Positions 23,429 to 30,837 of a stretch of DNA of 34,881 nucleotides are shown here, piece by piece. A program made the translations under genes and the position numbers. This stretch comes from Bilophila wadsworthia ATCC 49260. GTDB taxonomy: Bacteria; Desulfobacterota; Desulfovibrionia; Desulfovibrionales; Desulfovibrionaceae. Numbering within the stretch: position 1 is the stretch's first letter; every line of letters begins with the position of its first letter. The DNA lies in contig NZ_JNJP01000028.1 of the NCBI RefSeq assembly GCF_000701705.1, forward strand, positions 10,442-45,322, read 5' to 3'. The notes beneath the pieces are model-generated. The model was not told where the DNA came from. It saw only the letters and a list, made by a program, of their open reading frames with translations, and searched no databases.

Positions 23429-25513
23429 TTAGATTTCTCTGGTTTCCAGAAGCTGGAAGTCGTTTTGCAGAGGATGCACCTTGCCGAGGCGGATTTCAAG
23501 CTCTTGCCCCGGATGTGTGCGCTCGCCGAAGAACTGGCGGCGCGCCCGGACAATCATCTGCTCCTTGGGCATATTGACGGTGACGAAGGCGTCGTTTTCA
23601 TCAGTGATGACGGCGGGCCACCAGCGGTCGCCCTGCTGCTTGAAGTAGAGCAGCTTCCAGTAGCGGGGCCGGAAGCGCTGTACCTGCCCGGCGGCGTCGA
23701 GATGCGCGTTGAGCAGGGGAAGCAGGGTGTCGAGCTCTTCCTTGCTCCAGCGCGGCTTGCCGTCCCGGAGCAGGGAAATGATCTGCGTTTCGTTGATCAT
23801 ATCGGGATAGCGGCGCAGCGGAGACGTGGACGGCGCATACATCGCTTCCCCAAGGCCGGCGTGCGGGCGTGGATTGGTTTCCAGCACGGCGGGGGCCAGC
23901 GCTTTGACCACTCGGGCGATTTCAAGGGGCGTCTGCCAGATGCCGGAGAACTCCTTGGGGATGGCGACGTCCTGCGTCCGGTGGAGCAGGGTGACGCCGT
24001 GCTCCTTGGCCCATGCTGCCAGCGCTGCGTTGGTCAGGACCATCAGCTCGGAAACGAGCAGGTGGGCCTTGGGCGCGAGCGGATCTTCATCCAGCGAAAC
24101 GGTGATGCTTTCGCCAGCCCCTTCAAGATTGATCGTGATGTCCGGACGCTCGATGATGACGGCGCCCTTTTCGATGCGGCGCTCCTGATGGGCCCGCGCA
24201 AGTTCGAGGGCCTGCCGGAGCTGCTCCAGATAGGGAGACGCCGGGGACTCCCCGCCGTCCAGCGCGGTTTCGCAATCCTCATAGCACAGGTTCGCCGCAA
24301 GGCGGGCATAGCCGACGCGCGGTTCGCACGCGGCCACGAGGCCGTCGGCTCCCACGGTGCATTCGATGAGCAGGGAAGGCCGCGTCTTTTGGGCCAGCAG
24401 GCTGTAGGCTCCCGTGCCGAGGGCTTCCGGAAGCATGTGGTGGGTGGCTTCCGGCAGATAGATGCTGGTGGCGCGGTTGAAGACCGCCTTGTCCAGCTTC
24501 CCCCCGAACGGCCAGCGGAAGGCCGGGCAGGCCAGCGCCAGCGTCAGGTTCCAGCCGCCGTCGGGCCGGGCTTCGATGAAAAAGGCATCGTCCACGTCGC
24601 GGGTGGTCGGGGCGTCGATGCTGATGATGGGCCTGTCCGGGAAGGTCGGCTCTTGCCGTTCGTCTTCCGCCGCTTGCGCAAGCAGGGCGTCGAGCTCGTC
24701 CCGGTGCTCTTCGCACCAGCCGTTGCCGGGGGCGTATCCGGCCCTGTCCATCCAATAGTTATGGTGCGGCTCCACGAGCCCCCACGCCTGCGCGAGGTAG
24801 AGCGGCATGAAGGGATCGTCGGGCAGCCCTTTGACCATGAGTTTCCAGAGTCCGTCGTCTTCCGAGGTCTCGGGATCGGCGATGCGGTTCATGATGGTGC
24901 GGCGCAGCCGTTCGCGGACATCGGGGTCCAACGATTCGGCGGCCCGCCCCGGGGACTGCGTGCTTTTCTTCTGATGGATCTCCCACAACAGGCGGATGAA
25001 GGCGCTTCCCTTGTTGACCAGCTCTTCACGCCTGCGGGCGGCTTCCAGTTCGGCCATGCGGGTGGCGACGACGCTTTCGGGGTAGACCTCGAAATTCGGC
25101 GGATTGAACTTGAAATGGCTCTTGGCCTGCATGAGCGCGTGGCCGCAGGCCGCCACGGCGTCCATATCCGGCTCGCTCATGGCGAGTTCCGCGAACCACT
25201 GGGCCGGAGCCTGTTCCACTTCGCCCTGCGCCAGTTCCCAGAGTTCCAGCGGATCGACGTTGGCGACTTCCCGGCGGCTCTTGTGGCGTTCGAGGATTTC
25301 CAGCGCCGCGTCGCGGGAGCAGTTCTTTTCGTAGGCCGGGCCGGGCCACGGCAGGATGCGCGCGGCTTGCAGGGCCGTTTCCCGGCGGTTCGGAAGCAAC
25401 AGGCGGAGCCTGCCGTTCTGTTCCTCCAGCACCCATGCGATCTGGGGCGCGTTGCCCTGCATGAACTCAACCACACACCCCGCGCCGGGGTAACGAACCA
25501 AGCCTTGAACCAT
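23429..25513 (-). CDS. RNase II/R-family exoribonuclease
   Basis: A processive 3'-to-5' exoribonuclease of 694 residues. The RNB domain (about 297-580) carries catalytic acids Asp300, Asp306, Asp308 and Asp309 (SIDAPTTRDVDDAFF) and the signature SPLRRYPDMINETQI (from Ser564). The N-terminal 290 residues lack the two cold-shock domains of RNase R/II; the opening (GCVVEF..APQIAWVLEE..GRLRLLLPNRRE) resembles the SH3-like start of cyanobacterial, plastid and Deinococcus RNase II-type enzymes. The conserved IAD motif after the catalytic loop reads ACP here (Cys329). The C-terminus (about 630-690) is probably an S1-like fold. AAGGA precedes the ATG by 7 bases. First gene of a pair with plsY. Confidence 0.88.
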   Translation of the reverse strand: MVQGLVRYPGAGCVVEFMQGNAPQIAWVLEEQNGRLRLLLPNRRETALQAARILPWPGPAYEKNCSRDAALEILERHKSRREVANVDPLELWELAQGEVEQAPAQWFAELAMSEPDMDAVAACGHALMQAKSHFKFNPPNFEVYPESVVATRMAELEAARRREELVNKGSAFIRLLWEIHQKKSTQSPGRAAESLDPDVRERLRRTIMNRIADPETSEDDGLWKLMVKGLPDDPFMPLYLAQAWGLVEPHHNYWMDRAGYAPGNGWCEEHRDELDALLAQAAEDERQEPTFPDRPIISIDAPTTRDVDDAFFIEARPDGGWNLTLALACPAFRWPFGGKLDKAVFNRATSIYLPEATHHMLPEALGTGAYSLLAQKTRPSLLIECTVGADGLVAACEPRVGYARLAANLCYEDCETALDGGESPASPYLEQLRQALELARAHQERRIEKGAVIIERPDITINLEGAGESITVSLDEDPLAPKAHLLVSELMVLTNAALAAWAKEHGVTLLHRTQDVAIPKEFSGIWQTPLEIARVVKALAPAVLETNPRPHAGLGEAMYAPSTSPLRRYPDMINETQIISLLRDGKPRWSKEELDTLLPLLNAHLDAAGQVQRFRPRYWKLLYFKQQGDRWWPAVITDENDAFVTVNMPKEQMIVRARRQFFGERTHPGQELEIRLGKVHPLQNDFQLLETREI

Positions 25514-25532
25514 CTTGAATCCTTCTGTTGCC

Positions 25533-25639
25533 GGGGGAGGGAAGAGGGAACCTTTCTGGAGAAAGGTTCCCTCTTCCCTCCCCCGAACCCCCTCTCCTTT
25601 CCAAGACGTTTACGTTTTGGTACTGGGGAAAGGCGGCGG
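25533..25639 (+). repeat. Intergenic hairpin element E5
   Basis: A perfect 25-bp stem (25533-25557 and 25560-25584, centre GG; arm GGGGGAGGGAAGAGGGAACC plus TTTCT). It continues on the plus strand into CGAACCCCCTCT, CCAAGACGTTT and GGTACTGGGGAAAGGCGGCGG. CCTTTCC (25596-25602) pairs with GGAAAGG (25627-25633) as the second hairpin; a seven-T run follows at 25642-25648. Unlike most copies it points against the surrounding genes and lies just upstream of an RNase start codon. Confidence 0.9.
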
Positions 25640-25730
25640 TCTTTTTTTATCTCATGAAAAGATTCCGTACACACAAGGGCTCCGGAAGGGCTGTAGCCTG
25701 AACATTCGCTTCCTTTTTCCCTTACGGAAC

Positions 25731-25786
25731 TCTTGGGAGAGGAAAGGGGGAAATCCTTTATCCGAAAGGCGTTCCTTCCCCTTTCC
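25731..25786 (-). repeat. Intergenic hairpin element E6
   Basis: A diverged copy 8 bases after the purH-type stop (minus strand). GGAAAGGGG (25741-25749) pairs with CCCCTTTCC (25778-25786), and CCTTT pairs with AAAGG inside. On the minus strand it is followed by TCTCCCAAGAG, a worn version of the conserved block. Together with E5 it brackets about 90 bases in opposite orientation. Confidence 0.75.
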
Positions 25787-25794
25787 AATCTTCA

Positions 25795-27069
25795 TTAATG
25801 CTTGAACGAACGCTGGCCGGTGAAGACCATCGCCACCTGCGGGGAGGCTTCGTTGACGGCCCCGATGACTTCGTAGTCGCGGAGGGAGCCGCCGGGCTGC
25901 GCGATGGCGGTCACGCCCTGCGCGATGCACACGTCCACGCCGTCGCGGAAGGGGAAGAAGCCGTCGGAGACGAGCACCGTACCGGCGAGGCCGCCCTTGG
26001 CCTTCTGTGTGTCCGCTTCGATGGCGGCGAGCTGTTCGGCGGCTTCGGCGTCTTCCTTCGCCTTGAGCTTGAGTTCGTAGAGCGTCATGCCGTGGCGGGT
26101 AAAGGCCAGCGTGTCCGCATACTTGGTGTACGCCTTGAAGATGGCCAATTCCACGCAGCCCACGCGGTCCTGCTCGCCGGTGCCGATGGCGACCGTGGCA
26201 CCGTTGTGGGCGAAGATGACCGAGTTGGAGGTCACGCCAGCTTCCACGGCCCACGCGAAGACGAGGTCGTCGGCCTCCTGCGGGGTGGGCTTGCGGGCGG
26301 AGACGGTCAGGCCGTCCTTGGTGGTGGCGACCGCCGGGATGAAGTCCGCGGCGGAACGGATGCGGTTCACGAAGGATTGCTGGAGGATGATGCCGCCGTC
26401 GGCCATGCTCTTGACGTCAAGGAAAGGAACGCCCGCGAGTTCGCCGAGGCGGGCGAGGGCGGGCAGCTTGAAGATACGGAGGTTTTTGCGTGCGGCGAGT
26501 TTTTCGAGCACGCCCTCTTCGAAGTCGGGGGCGGCGACCACTTCAAAATAGTTGGCGGCGATGAGGTCGGCGGCCTGCATGTCCAGCGGGCGGTTGACCA
26601 CCACGGCCCCGCCGAAGGCGGCGATGCGGTCGCACCAGAAGGCCTTGTCCAGTGCGTCGCCCACGCTTTCCTTGGACCACGCCGCTCCGCAGGGGTTGTT
26701 GTGCTTGAGGATGACGGCGGCGGGGCGTTCCGCGAGGTATTGGAGGATGTTGCAGCCGTTGTCCACGTCGGTGAGGTTGGTCTTGCCGGGATGCTTCCCG
26801 GCCTGCAGCATCTGGGCTTCGGTGAGGGCGGACATGATGCCCTGCGGACCGCGCCATTCGACGCCGTCGATGGCGAGCTTGCCGGATTCCATCTCATACA
26901 GGGCGGCGGGCTGATCGGGGTTTTCGCCGTAACGCAGCCCCTTGGTTTCGCCGTCGATGTGCCATGTGCGTTTTTTGTAGGTGAGCACGGCGTCGCCGAG
27001 CGTGATGGTCATGGTGTCCGGGAAGGTGTCCTTCAATACGGTCCGATACATATCTTTGAGGCTGGACAT
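25795..27069 (-). CDS. purH: Stand-alone AICAR transformylase (C-terminal half of PurH)
   Basis: Transfers a formyl group from 10-formyl-THF to AICAR, the second-last step of IMP synthesis. The 424-residue protein contains LRYGENPDQPAALY (45-58), the catalytic Lys122-His123 (ILKHNNPCGAA) and FRDGVDV near the C-terminus. The N-terminal IMP cyclohydrolase domain (about 200 residues) of the usual bifunctional PurH is absent, and the ATG at 27069 with AGGAG 6 bases upstream leaves no room for it. IMP cyclohydrolase must be encoded elsewhere. It lies divergently from purA, with one small unknown gene between. Confidence 0.93.
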   Translation of the reverse strand: MSSLKDMYRTVLKDTFPDTMTITLGDAVLTYKKRTWHIDGETKGLRYGENPDQPAALYEMESGKLAIDGVEWRGPQGIMSALTEAQMLQAGKHPGKTNLTDVDNGCNILQYLAERPAAVILKHNNPCGAAWSKESVGDALDKAFWCDRIAAFGGAVVVNRPLDMQAADLIAANYFEVVAAPDFEEGVLEKLAARKNLRIFKLPALARLGELAGVPFLDVKSMADGGIILQQSFVNRIRSAADFIPAVATTKDGLTVSARKPTPQEADDLVFAWAVEAGVTSNSVIFAHNGATVAIGTGEQDRVGCVELAIFKAYTKYADTLAFTRHGMTLYELKLKAKEDAEAAEQLAAIEADTQKAKGGLAGTVLVSDGFFPFRDGVDVCIAQGVTAIAQPGGSLRDYEVIGAVNEASPQVAMVFTGQRSFKH

Positions 27070-27114
27070 GGCGTCTCCTGAGGTTGGTCGGGTAAAAGCG
27101 GATCGGCATTCCCT

Positions 27115-27120
27115 ATCATA
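27115..27120 (-). promoter_or_regulatory. Possible -10 element of purH
   Basis: On the minus strand TATGAT lies about 45 bases upstream of the purH ATG. No matching -35 is seen at 16-18 bases, so this is weak evidence. Confidence 0.3.
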
Positions 27121-27290
27121 ACCCGCGCTGACGGGCAAATTCCATTTGAACCCCTTGGCGGATTGGCGTAGCATGTCGCGGGTGTGCGGCAATGGCAAGA
27201 GGCGCCGGAAGATGTTCCGCCGCCTTGCCCGAAAGACCGCCGAGGCGCTCATGCCGCCCCTTGCATCCCGTTCGAGGAGGAATCCCCCCT

Positions 27291-27662
27291 ATGGAACAAC
27301 TTTTGATCAAAATGGCCCGCCAGCTCGATGCGCTGGATGAGGCTTCCCTTTTGGCGCTCTGGGATAAGTACGCCGTCATCGTTTCCCATTTCGAACCCAC
27401 GAAGCGTTGGGAGGAAGCGGCGCTGGTTTTTTCGTTCATTCAGGCCAAGCGGTGGAAAAACCAGTTGTTCAATTACAGCTGGTCGGCGCAGGTACATCCC
27501 GGCGCGGCGTCGCAGCCCGTCGCGGAGCCGGACTTTTTTCTGGACCCGCCAACGGGCAGGCCTGCTCCTGCGAAGCCCAAGCGCAAAGCCGCGATTATCC
27601 AGTTCCGCCCGCACCGCAGTCCAGAGAAGGATGCCTCCGAAGAGCCCGGCGGAAAAGGCTGA
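27291..27662 (+). CDS. Conserved-looking small protein of unknown function
   Basis: A 123-residue soluble protein. The N-terminal 60 residues are helical and amphipathic (MEQLLIKMARQLDALDEASLLALWDKYA, then FEPTKRWEEAALVFSFIQAKRWKNQLFNYSWSA). The rest is a disordered-looking Pro/Lys/Arg-rich tail (PAPAKPKRKAAIIQFRPHR). There are no cysteines, membrane segments or signal peptide. GAGGAGG lies about 10 bases before the ATG. It sits between divergent purH and purA. I recognise no family; the tail suggests nucleic-acid or protein binding, which is only inference. Confidence 0.72.
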   Translation: MEQLLIKMARQLDALDEASLLALWDKYAVIVSHFEPTKRWEEAALVFSFIQAKRWKNQLFNYSWSAQVHPGAASQPVAEPDFFLDPPTGRPAPAKPKRKAAIIQFRPHRSPEKDASEEPGGKG

Positions 27663-27698
27663 GGCCGCAGGAAAACCGTTTTTTCCGCCCGATTCACG

Positions 27699-27727
27699 TT
27701 GACGATCCCGCTGAACCTTTGTAGACT
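27699..27727 (+). promoter_or_regulatory. Predicted sigma70 promoter of purA
   Basis: TTGACG (27699-27704), a 17-base spacer and TAGACT (27722-27727). Transcription would start near 27734, giving a 90-base leader. No PurR box or purine riboswitch was recognised. Confidence 0.65.
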
Positions 27728-27826
27728 CCAAGCTGGATCTTCATGGACTGTTGCGGGCTTCCCCCCAGCGATCCTGACGGATCGGAAACGCGAAGCACAG
27801 TGAATACAGGTATCAAGGAGTAACCC

Positions 27827-29107
27827 ATGTCCAATGTGGTGATCGTCGGCGTCCAGTGGGGCGACGAGGGAAAGGGCAAGTTCGTCGATCTTCTGGCTCA
27901 GGAGATCGACTATGTGGTCCGCTTTCAGGGCGGAAACAACGCGGGGCATACCGTCATCGTGGACGGCAAGAAAGCCGCGCTCCATCTTGTTCCCTCGGGC
28001 ATTCTACACGAAGGCAAAATCTGCCTGATCGGAAACGGCGTCGTCCTTGATCCCGTCGTGTTCGTGGAAGAACTCGATACCCTCATCGGGCAGGGCGTGG
28101 ACGTCTCCCCGAACCGCCTCAAGATCAGCTCGAAGACCCACCTCATCATGCCGTACCACAAGGTGCTGGACAAGGCCCGCGAGAACAAGCTCGAAAAGGG
28201 CCAGAAGATCGGGACCACCGGCCGCGGCATCGGGCCCTGCTATGAAGACAAGGTGGGCCGCGTGGGCGTGCGCGCCTCGGATCTGGCCGATCCCGACCTG
28301 CTCAAAGCGAAGATCGCCGCCGCCCTCAAGGAAAAGAATGTCCTGTTCACGGCACTGTACGGCATCGACGCTCTGGCCGTGGATGCCGTGTTCGATGAAG
28401 TGATGGCCGTCGCGCCGCGCATCATCCCGCATCTGACGGACGTGTCTTCCGAGCTTGAACAGGCGTGGAACGAAGGCAAGAGCGTACTCTTCGAAGGCGC
28501 GCAGGGCATCCATCTGGACATCGACCACGGGACGTATCCCTTTGTCACTTCGTCCAATACCGTGTCCGGCAACGCCGCCGCCGGTTCCGGCGTGGGCCCG
28601 AACAAGCTCGACCGCATCATCGGCATCCTCAAGGCCTACACCACCCGCGTGGGCGAGGGCCCGTTCCCGACGGAACTCAACGACGCCACCGGAGAACTGC
28701 TCCGCACCAGCGGCGGCGAATTCGGCGTGACCACCGGCCGCCCGCGCCGTTGCGGCTGGCAGGACATTCCGGTGCTGCGCGAGAGCGCCCGGCTGAACGG
28801 CCTCACCGACGTCGCCCTGACCAAGCTGGATGTGTTGTCCGGTTTTGATACCATTCAGATCTGCGTGGCCTATGAATACAAAGGCAAGCGCATGGACTAT
28901 CCTCCGCAGGAACAGGGCGCGCTTGACCTCGTGAGCCCGGTTTACGAGTCCATGCCCGGCTGGAAGGAAGACATCACCGCGTGCAAGACGTGGGACGAGC
29001 TCCCCGAAGCCGCCCGCGCCTATGTGCAGCGCCTCGAACAGCTTTCCGGCGTGCCGGTCAGCATGGTATCCGTCGGCCCCGACCGCAATCAGACTATTTT
29101 CAGATAA
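27827..29107 (+). CDS. purA: Adenylosuccinate synthetase
   Basis: GTP-dependent first step from IMP to AMP. The 426-residue length is typical. The N-terminal P-loop-like motif is GDEGKGK (12-18) with catalytic Asp13, and His41 lies in NNAGHTVI. Further signatures are FEGAQGIHLDIDHGTYPFVTSSN and the TTGRPRRCGWQD loop. AAGGAG is upstream of the ATG. Followed by E7 and a strong terminator. Confidence 0.97.
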   Translation: MSNVVIVGVQWGDEGKGKFVDLLAQEIDYVVRFQGGNNAGHTVIVDGKKAALHLVPSGILHEGKICLIGNGVVLDPVVFVEELDTLIGQGVDVSPNRLKISSKTHLIMPYHKVLDKARENKLEKGQKIGTTGRGIGPCYEDKVGRVGVRASDLADPDLLKAKIAAALKEKNVLFTALYGIDALAVDAVFDEVMAVAPRIIPHLTDVSSELEQAWNEGKSVLFEGAQGIHLDIDHGTYPFVTSSNTVSGNAAAGSGVGPNKLDRIIGILKAYTTRVGEGPFPTELNDATGELLRTSGGEFGVTTGRPRRCGWQDIPVLRESARLNGLTDVALTKLDVLSGFDTIQICVAYEYKGKRMDYPPQEQGALDLVSPVYESMPGWKEDITACKTWDELPEAARAYVQRLEQLSGVPVSMVSVGPDRNQTIFR

Positions 29108-29116
29108 GGGGATGGA

Positions 29117-29191
29117 CCGGGGGAGGAACCTTTCTGAAGAAAGGCTTCCTCTCCCGGCCCCTCTTCCAAAGGCTTTCGACCAGTGGGGAGG
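29117..29191 (+). repeat. Intergenic hairpin element E7
   Basis: It begins 9 bases after the purA stop. The stem GGGAGGAACCTTTCT (from 29121)/AGAAAGG-C-TTCCT-CT-CCC has two small bulges and centre GA. The flank CTTCCAAAGGCTTTCGACCAGTGGGGAGG is well conserved. Its last bases, GGAGG, double as the left arm of the purA terminator. Confidence 0.88.
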
Positions 29192-29219
29192 TTGCTCGAC
29201 GGCAACCTCCTTTTTCTTT
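29187..29219 (+). terminator. Intrinsic terminator after purA
   Basis: GGAGGTTGC (29187-29195)/GCAACCTCC (29202-29210), loop TCGACG, then TTTTTCTTT. Confidence 0.93.
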
Positions 29220-29341
29220 ATAGAAAACGTACATCATGTATTTGACTATCCCGTGAAAGTCTTGGGGGATAAGAGGTGCGAGGAAGGCCCCTGCTGTGGG
29301 GAATCATGTCTCGCGCGCCATTCCCTAAAAAGGATTTCTTT

Positions 29342-30412
29342 ATGACCATAGCCGTAGCCGTAAGCGGCGGGGCGGACAGCCTGTATGCGATGGCGTCCCT
29401 GCAACGTGAATATCCGGGACAGGTGATTGCCTTCCATGCCCTCCAGAAAGAAACCTCGCCGGAGGACGATCCCGTCCCGGGGCTTGAGGCTTCGTGCCGT
29501 GCCTTGGGGGTGCCTTTGCATATCCTCGATTTGCAGGAGGCGTTTTTCCGGCAGATCGTCCGGCCTTTCGCGGAGAGTTACGCCCACGGGGAAACGCCCA
29601 ACCCGTGCGTCCGCTGCAATGCGCTGGTGAAGTTCGGTTTGTGGATGGATGAAGCCCGCAAGCTTGGCGCGGACAGGTTGGCGACCGGTCACTATGTTTC
29701 CCTTGCCGAGCATCCCCGTTATGGCATGGCGTTGCATCAGGGGGCTGACGAAGCCAAGGACCAGAGCTATTTTCTTGCCCTGACGCCCATAAGCCGTCTG
29801 AAAAACGCGGTGTTTCCCCTTGCCCGCGTCCGCAAGAGCGAGGTCCGCGCCGCGCTTGCGGAGTGGGGACTTTCGGTTCCCCTTCCTCGCGAGAGCCAGG
29901 AAATCTGTTTTGTGCCCGACGACGATTACCGCGCCTTCCTCAAGGGGATCGGCGTGCGTCTTCCCGCCGGGGGGCCGATGGTCCTGCTCGACGGGCATGT
30001 CGTGGGCAGGCACGGCGGCCTCTGGCAGTATACCGAGGGGCAGCGCCGTGGGCTCGGCGTATCGTGGACGGAGCCGCTGTACGTCATCGGAAAGGATCGT
30101 TCCCGCAACGCGCTGCTGCTTGGGACGGCTGATGAGCTTCCCGTCAATGCCTGCGCGGCGGGCGAACTGAATTTCCTTGTCCCCCCGGAACTGTGGCCTC
30201 ACGAGCTGCGGGTGCGCACCCGGTATCGCCAGAAGGCGGTTCCGGCGGACATCCGTCTGGTGGGCGGCGGCGAGAGCGGCATGGACGCCACTGCCCGGAT
30301 GCTTATCCGTTTCCATCAGCCGCAGCTCCCCTCCGCCCCCGGCCAGCTCGCCGCCGTTTTCGACGAGCACGGGCATGTGCTCGCTGGGGGAATCATTTGT
30401 AAGGAGCGTTAA
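29342..30412 (+). CDS. mnmA: tRNA-specific 2-thiouridylase MnmA
   Basis: Thiolates U34 of Lys, Glu and Gln tRNAs using ATP and a relayed sulfur. The 356-residue product has the PP-loop SGGADS (8-13), TPNPCVRCN, ATGHY, KDQSYFL and the second cysteine in SQEICFV (Cys189). In many MnmA proteins the first motif is NPDxxCN; here the Asp is Cys89, giving Cys89-x-x-Cys92 plus Cys189. That is three cysteines in the positions that bind an iron-sulfur cluster in E. coli MnmA (where Asp is one ligand). AAGGA lies 8 bases before the ATG at 29342. It is a single gene with its own terminator. Confidence 0.95.
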   Translation: MTIAVAVSGGADSLYAMASLQREYPGQVIAFHALQKETSPEDDPVPGLEASCRALGVPLHILDLQEAFFRQIVRPFAESYAHGETPNPCVRCNALVKFGLWMDEARKLGADRLATGHYVSLAEHPRYGMALHQGADEAKDQSYFLALTPISRLKNAVFPLARVRKSEVRAALAEWGLSVPLPRESQEICFVPDDDYRAFLKGIGVRLPAGGPMVLLDGHVVGRHGGLWQYTEGQRRGLGVSWTEPLYVIGKDRSRNALLLGTADELPVNACAAGELNFLVPPELWPHELRVRTRYRQKAVPADIRLVGGGESGMDATARMLIRFHQPQLPSAPGQLAAVFDEHGHVLAGGIICKER

Positions 30413-30492
30413 GGCGGAGGATGAAGAGGCTGGGAGGGGCGGGGAGGCCGCGCGGCGGAAGTTCCTGTCGGGCAGCGGATTAAAGCAAAAGA

Positions 30493-30531
30493 ACGGCTTG
30501 CTGGAGAATACCAGCAAGCCGTCTTTGTTTT
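30493..30531 (+). terminator. Intrinsic terminator after mnmA
   Basis: A perfect 12-bp stem ACGGCTTGCTGG/CCAGCAAGCCGT (30493-30504 and 30511-30522) is followed by CTTTGTTTT. Confidence 0.85.
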
Positions 30532-30560
30532 CCGTAAAACCGGAAAGAGGGATTCGATAA

Positions 30561-30664
30561 GGTCAAAAGTCTTTGAAGAGGGAGGGAAGGGGGGCCGGTG
30601 GAAGGGAGGGGAAAACGTGGGGGCTCCCCCCTTCTCCAGAAAGTTTCCCCCTCCCTTCCACCGG
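30561..30664 (-). repeat. Intergenic hairpin element E8
   Basis: A perfect 17-bp outer stem CCGGTGGAAGGGAGGGG (30595-30611)/CCCCTCCCTTCCACCGG (30648-30664). The centre TTCTCCAGAAAG is conserved on one side, but the other arm contains GGGGG-CT-CCCCC (30619-30630), a small internal hairpin that looks like an insertion or rearrangement. The flank GGTCAAAAGTCTTTGAAGAG (30561-30580) is conserved. It points against mnmA and ahbC. Confidence 0.88.
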
Positions 30665-30686
30665 CGTTCCCTTCCTGATAAGGCCC

Positions 30687-30715
30687 TTGACCCGTATGGC
30701 GAGCAATAGTATTTC
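30687..30715 (+). promoter_or_regulatory. Candidate promoter of the ahbC-hemB-ahbD-ahbA operon
   Basis: TTGACC (30687-30692) with TATTTC (30710-30715) after a 17-base spacer, giving a leader of about 115 bases. The leader contains an imperfect palindrome (GTGTGGACCACGC near 30737) and a short CCCC-GCAA-GGGG hairpin (30781-30792) followed by TTTCTTTCT. Either could be regulatory, but neither matches a site I know. Confidence 0.45.
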
Positions 30716-30837
30716 TTTGCATTACCGCGTACTGTGACGTGTGGACCACGCATGGCGCGACACGAAAGGCTGACAGACACCCCCGCAAGGGGCGTTTCTT
30801 TCTAGATGATTTTTGCGAACTATCTCAAGGAGTCCTC

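Noticed and set aside
21482..25657. A plus-strand reading frame of almost 1,400 codons across ychF, plsY and the RNase gene
   Set aside because: It is antisense to three well-recognised genes and arises from strong GC bias at third codon positions. The product has no family resemblance and crosses intergenic repeats.
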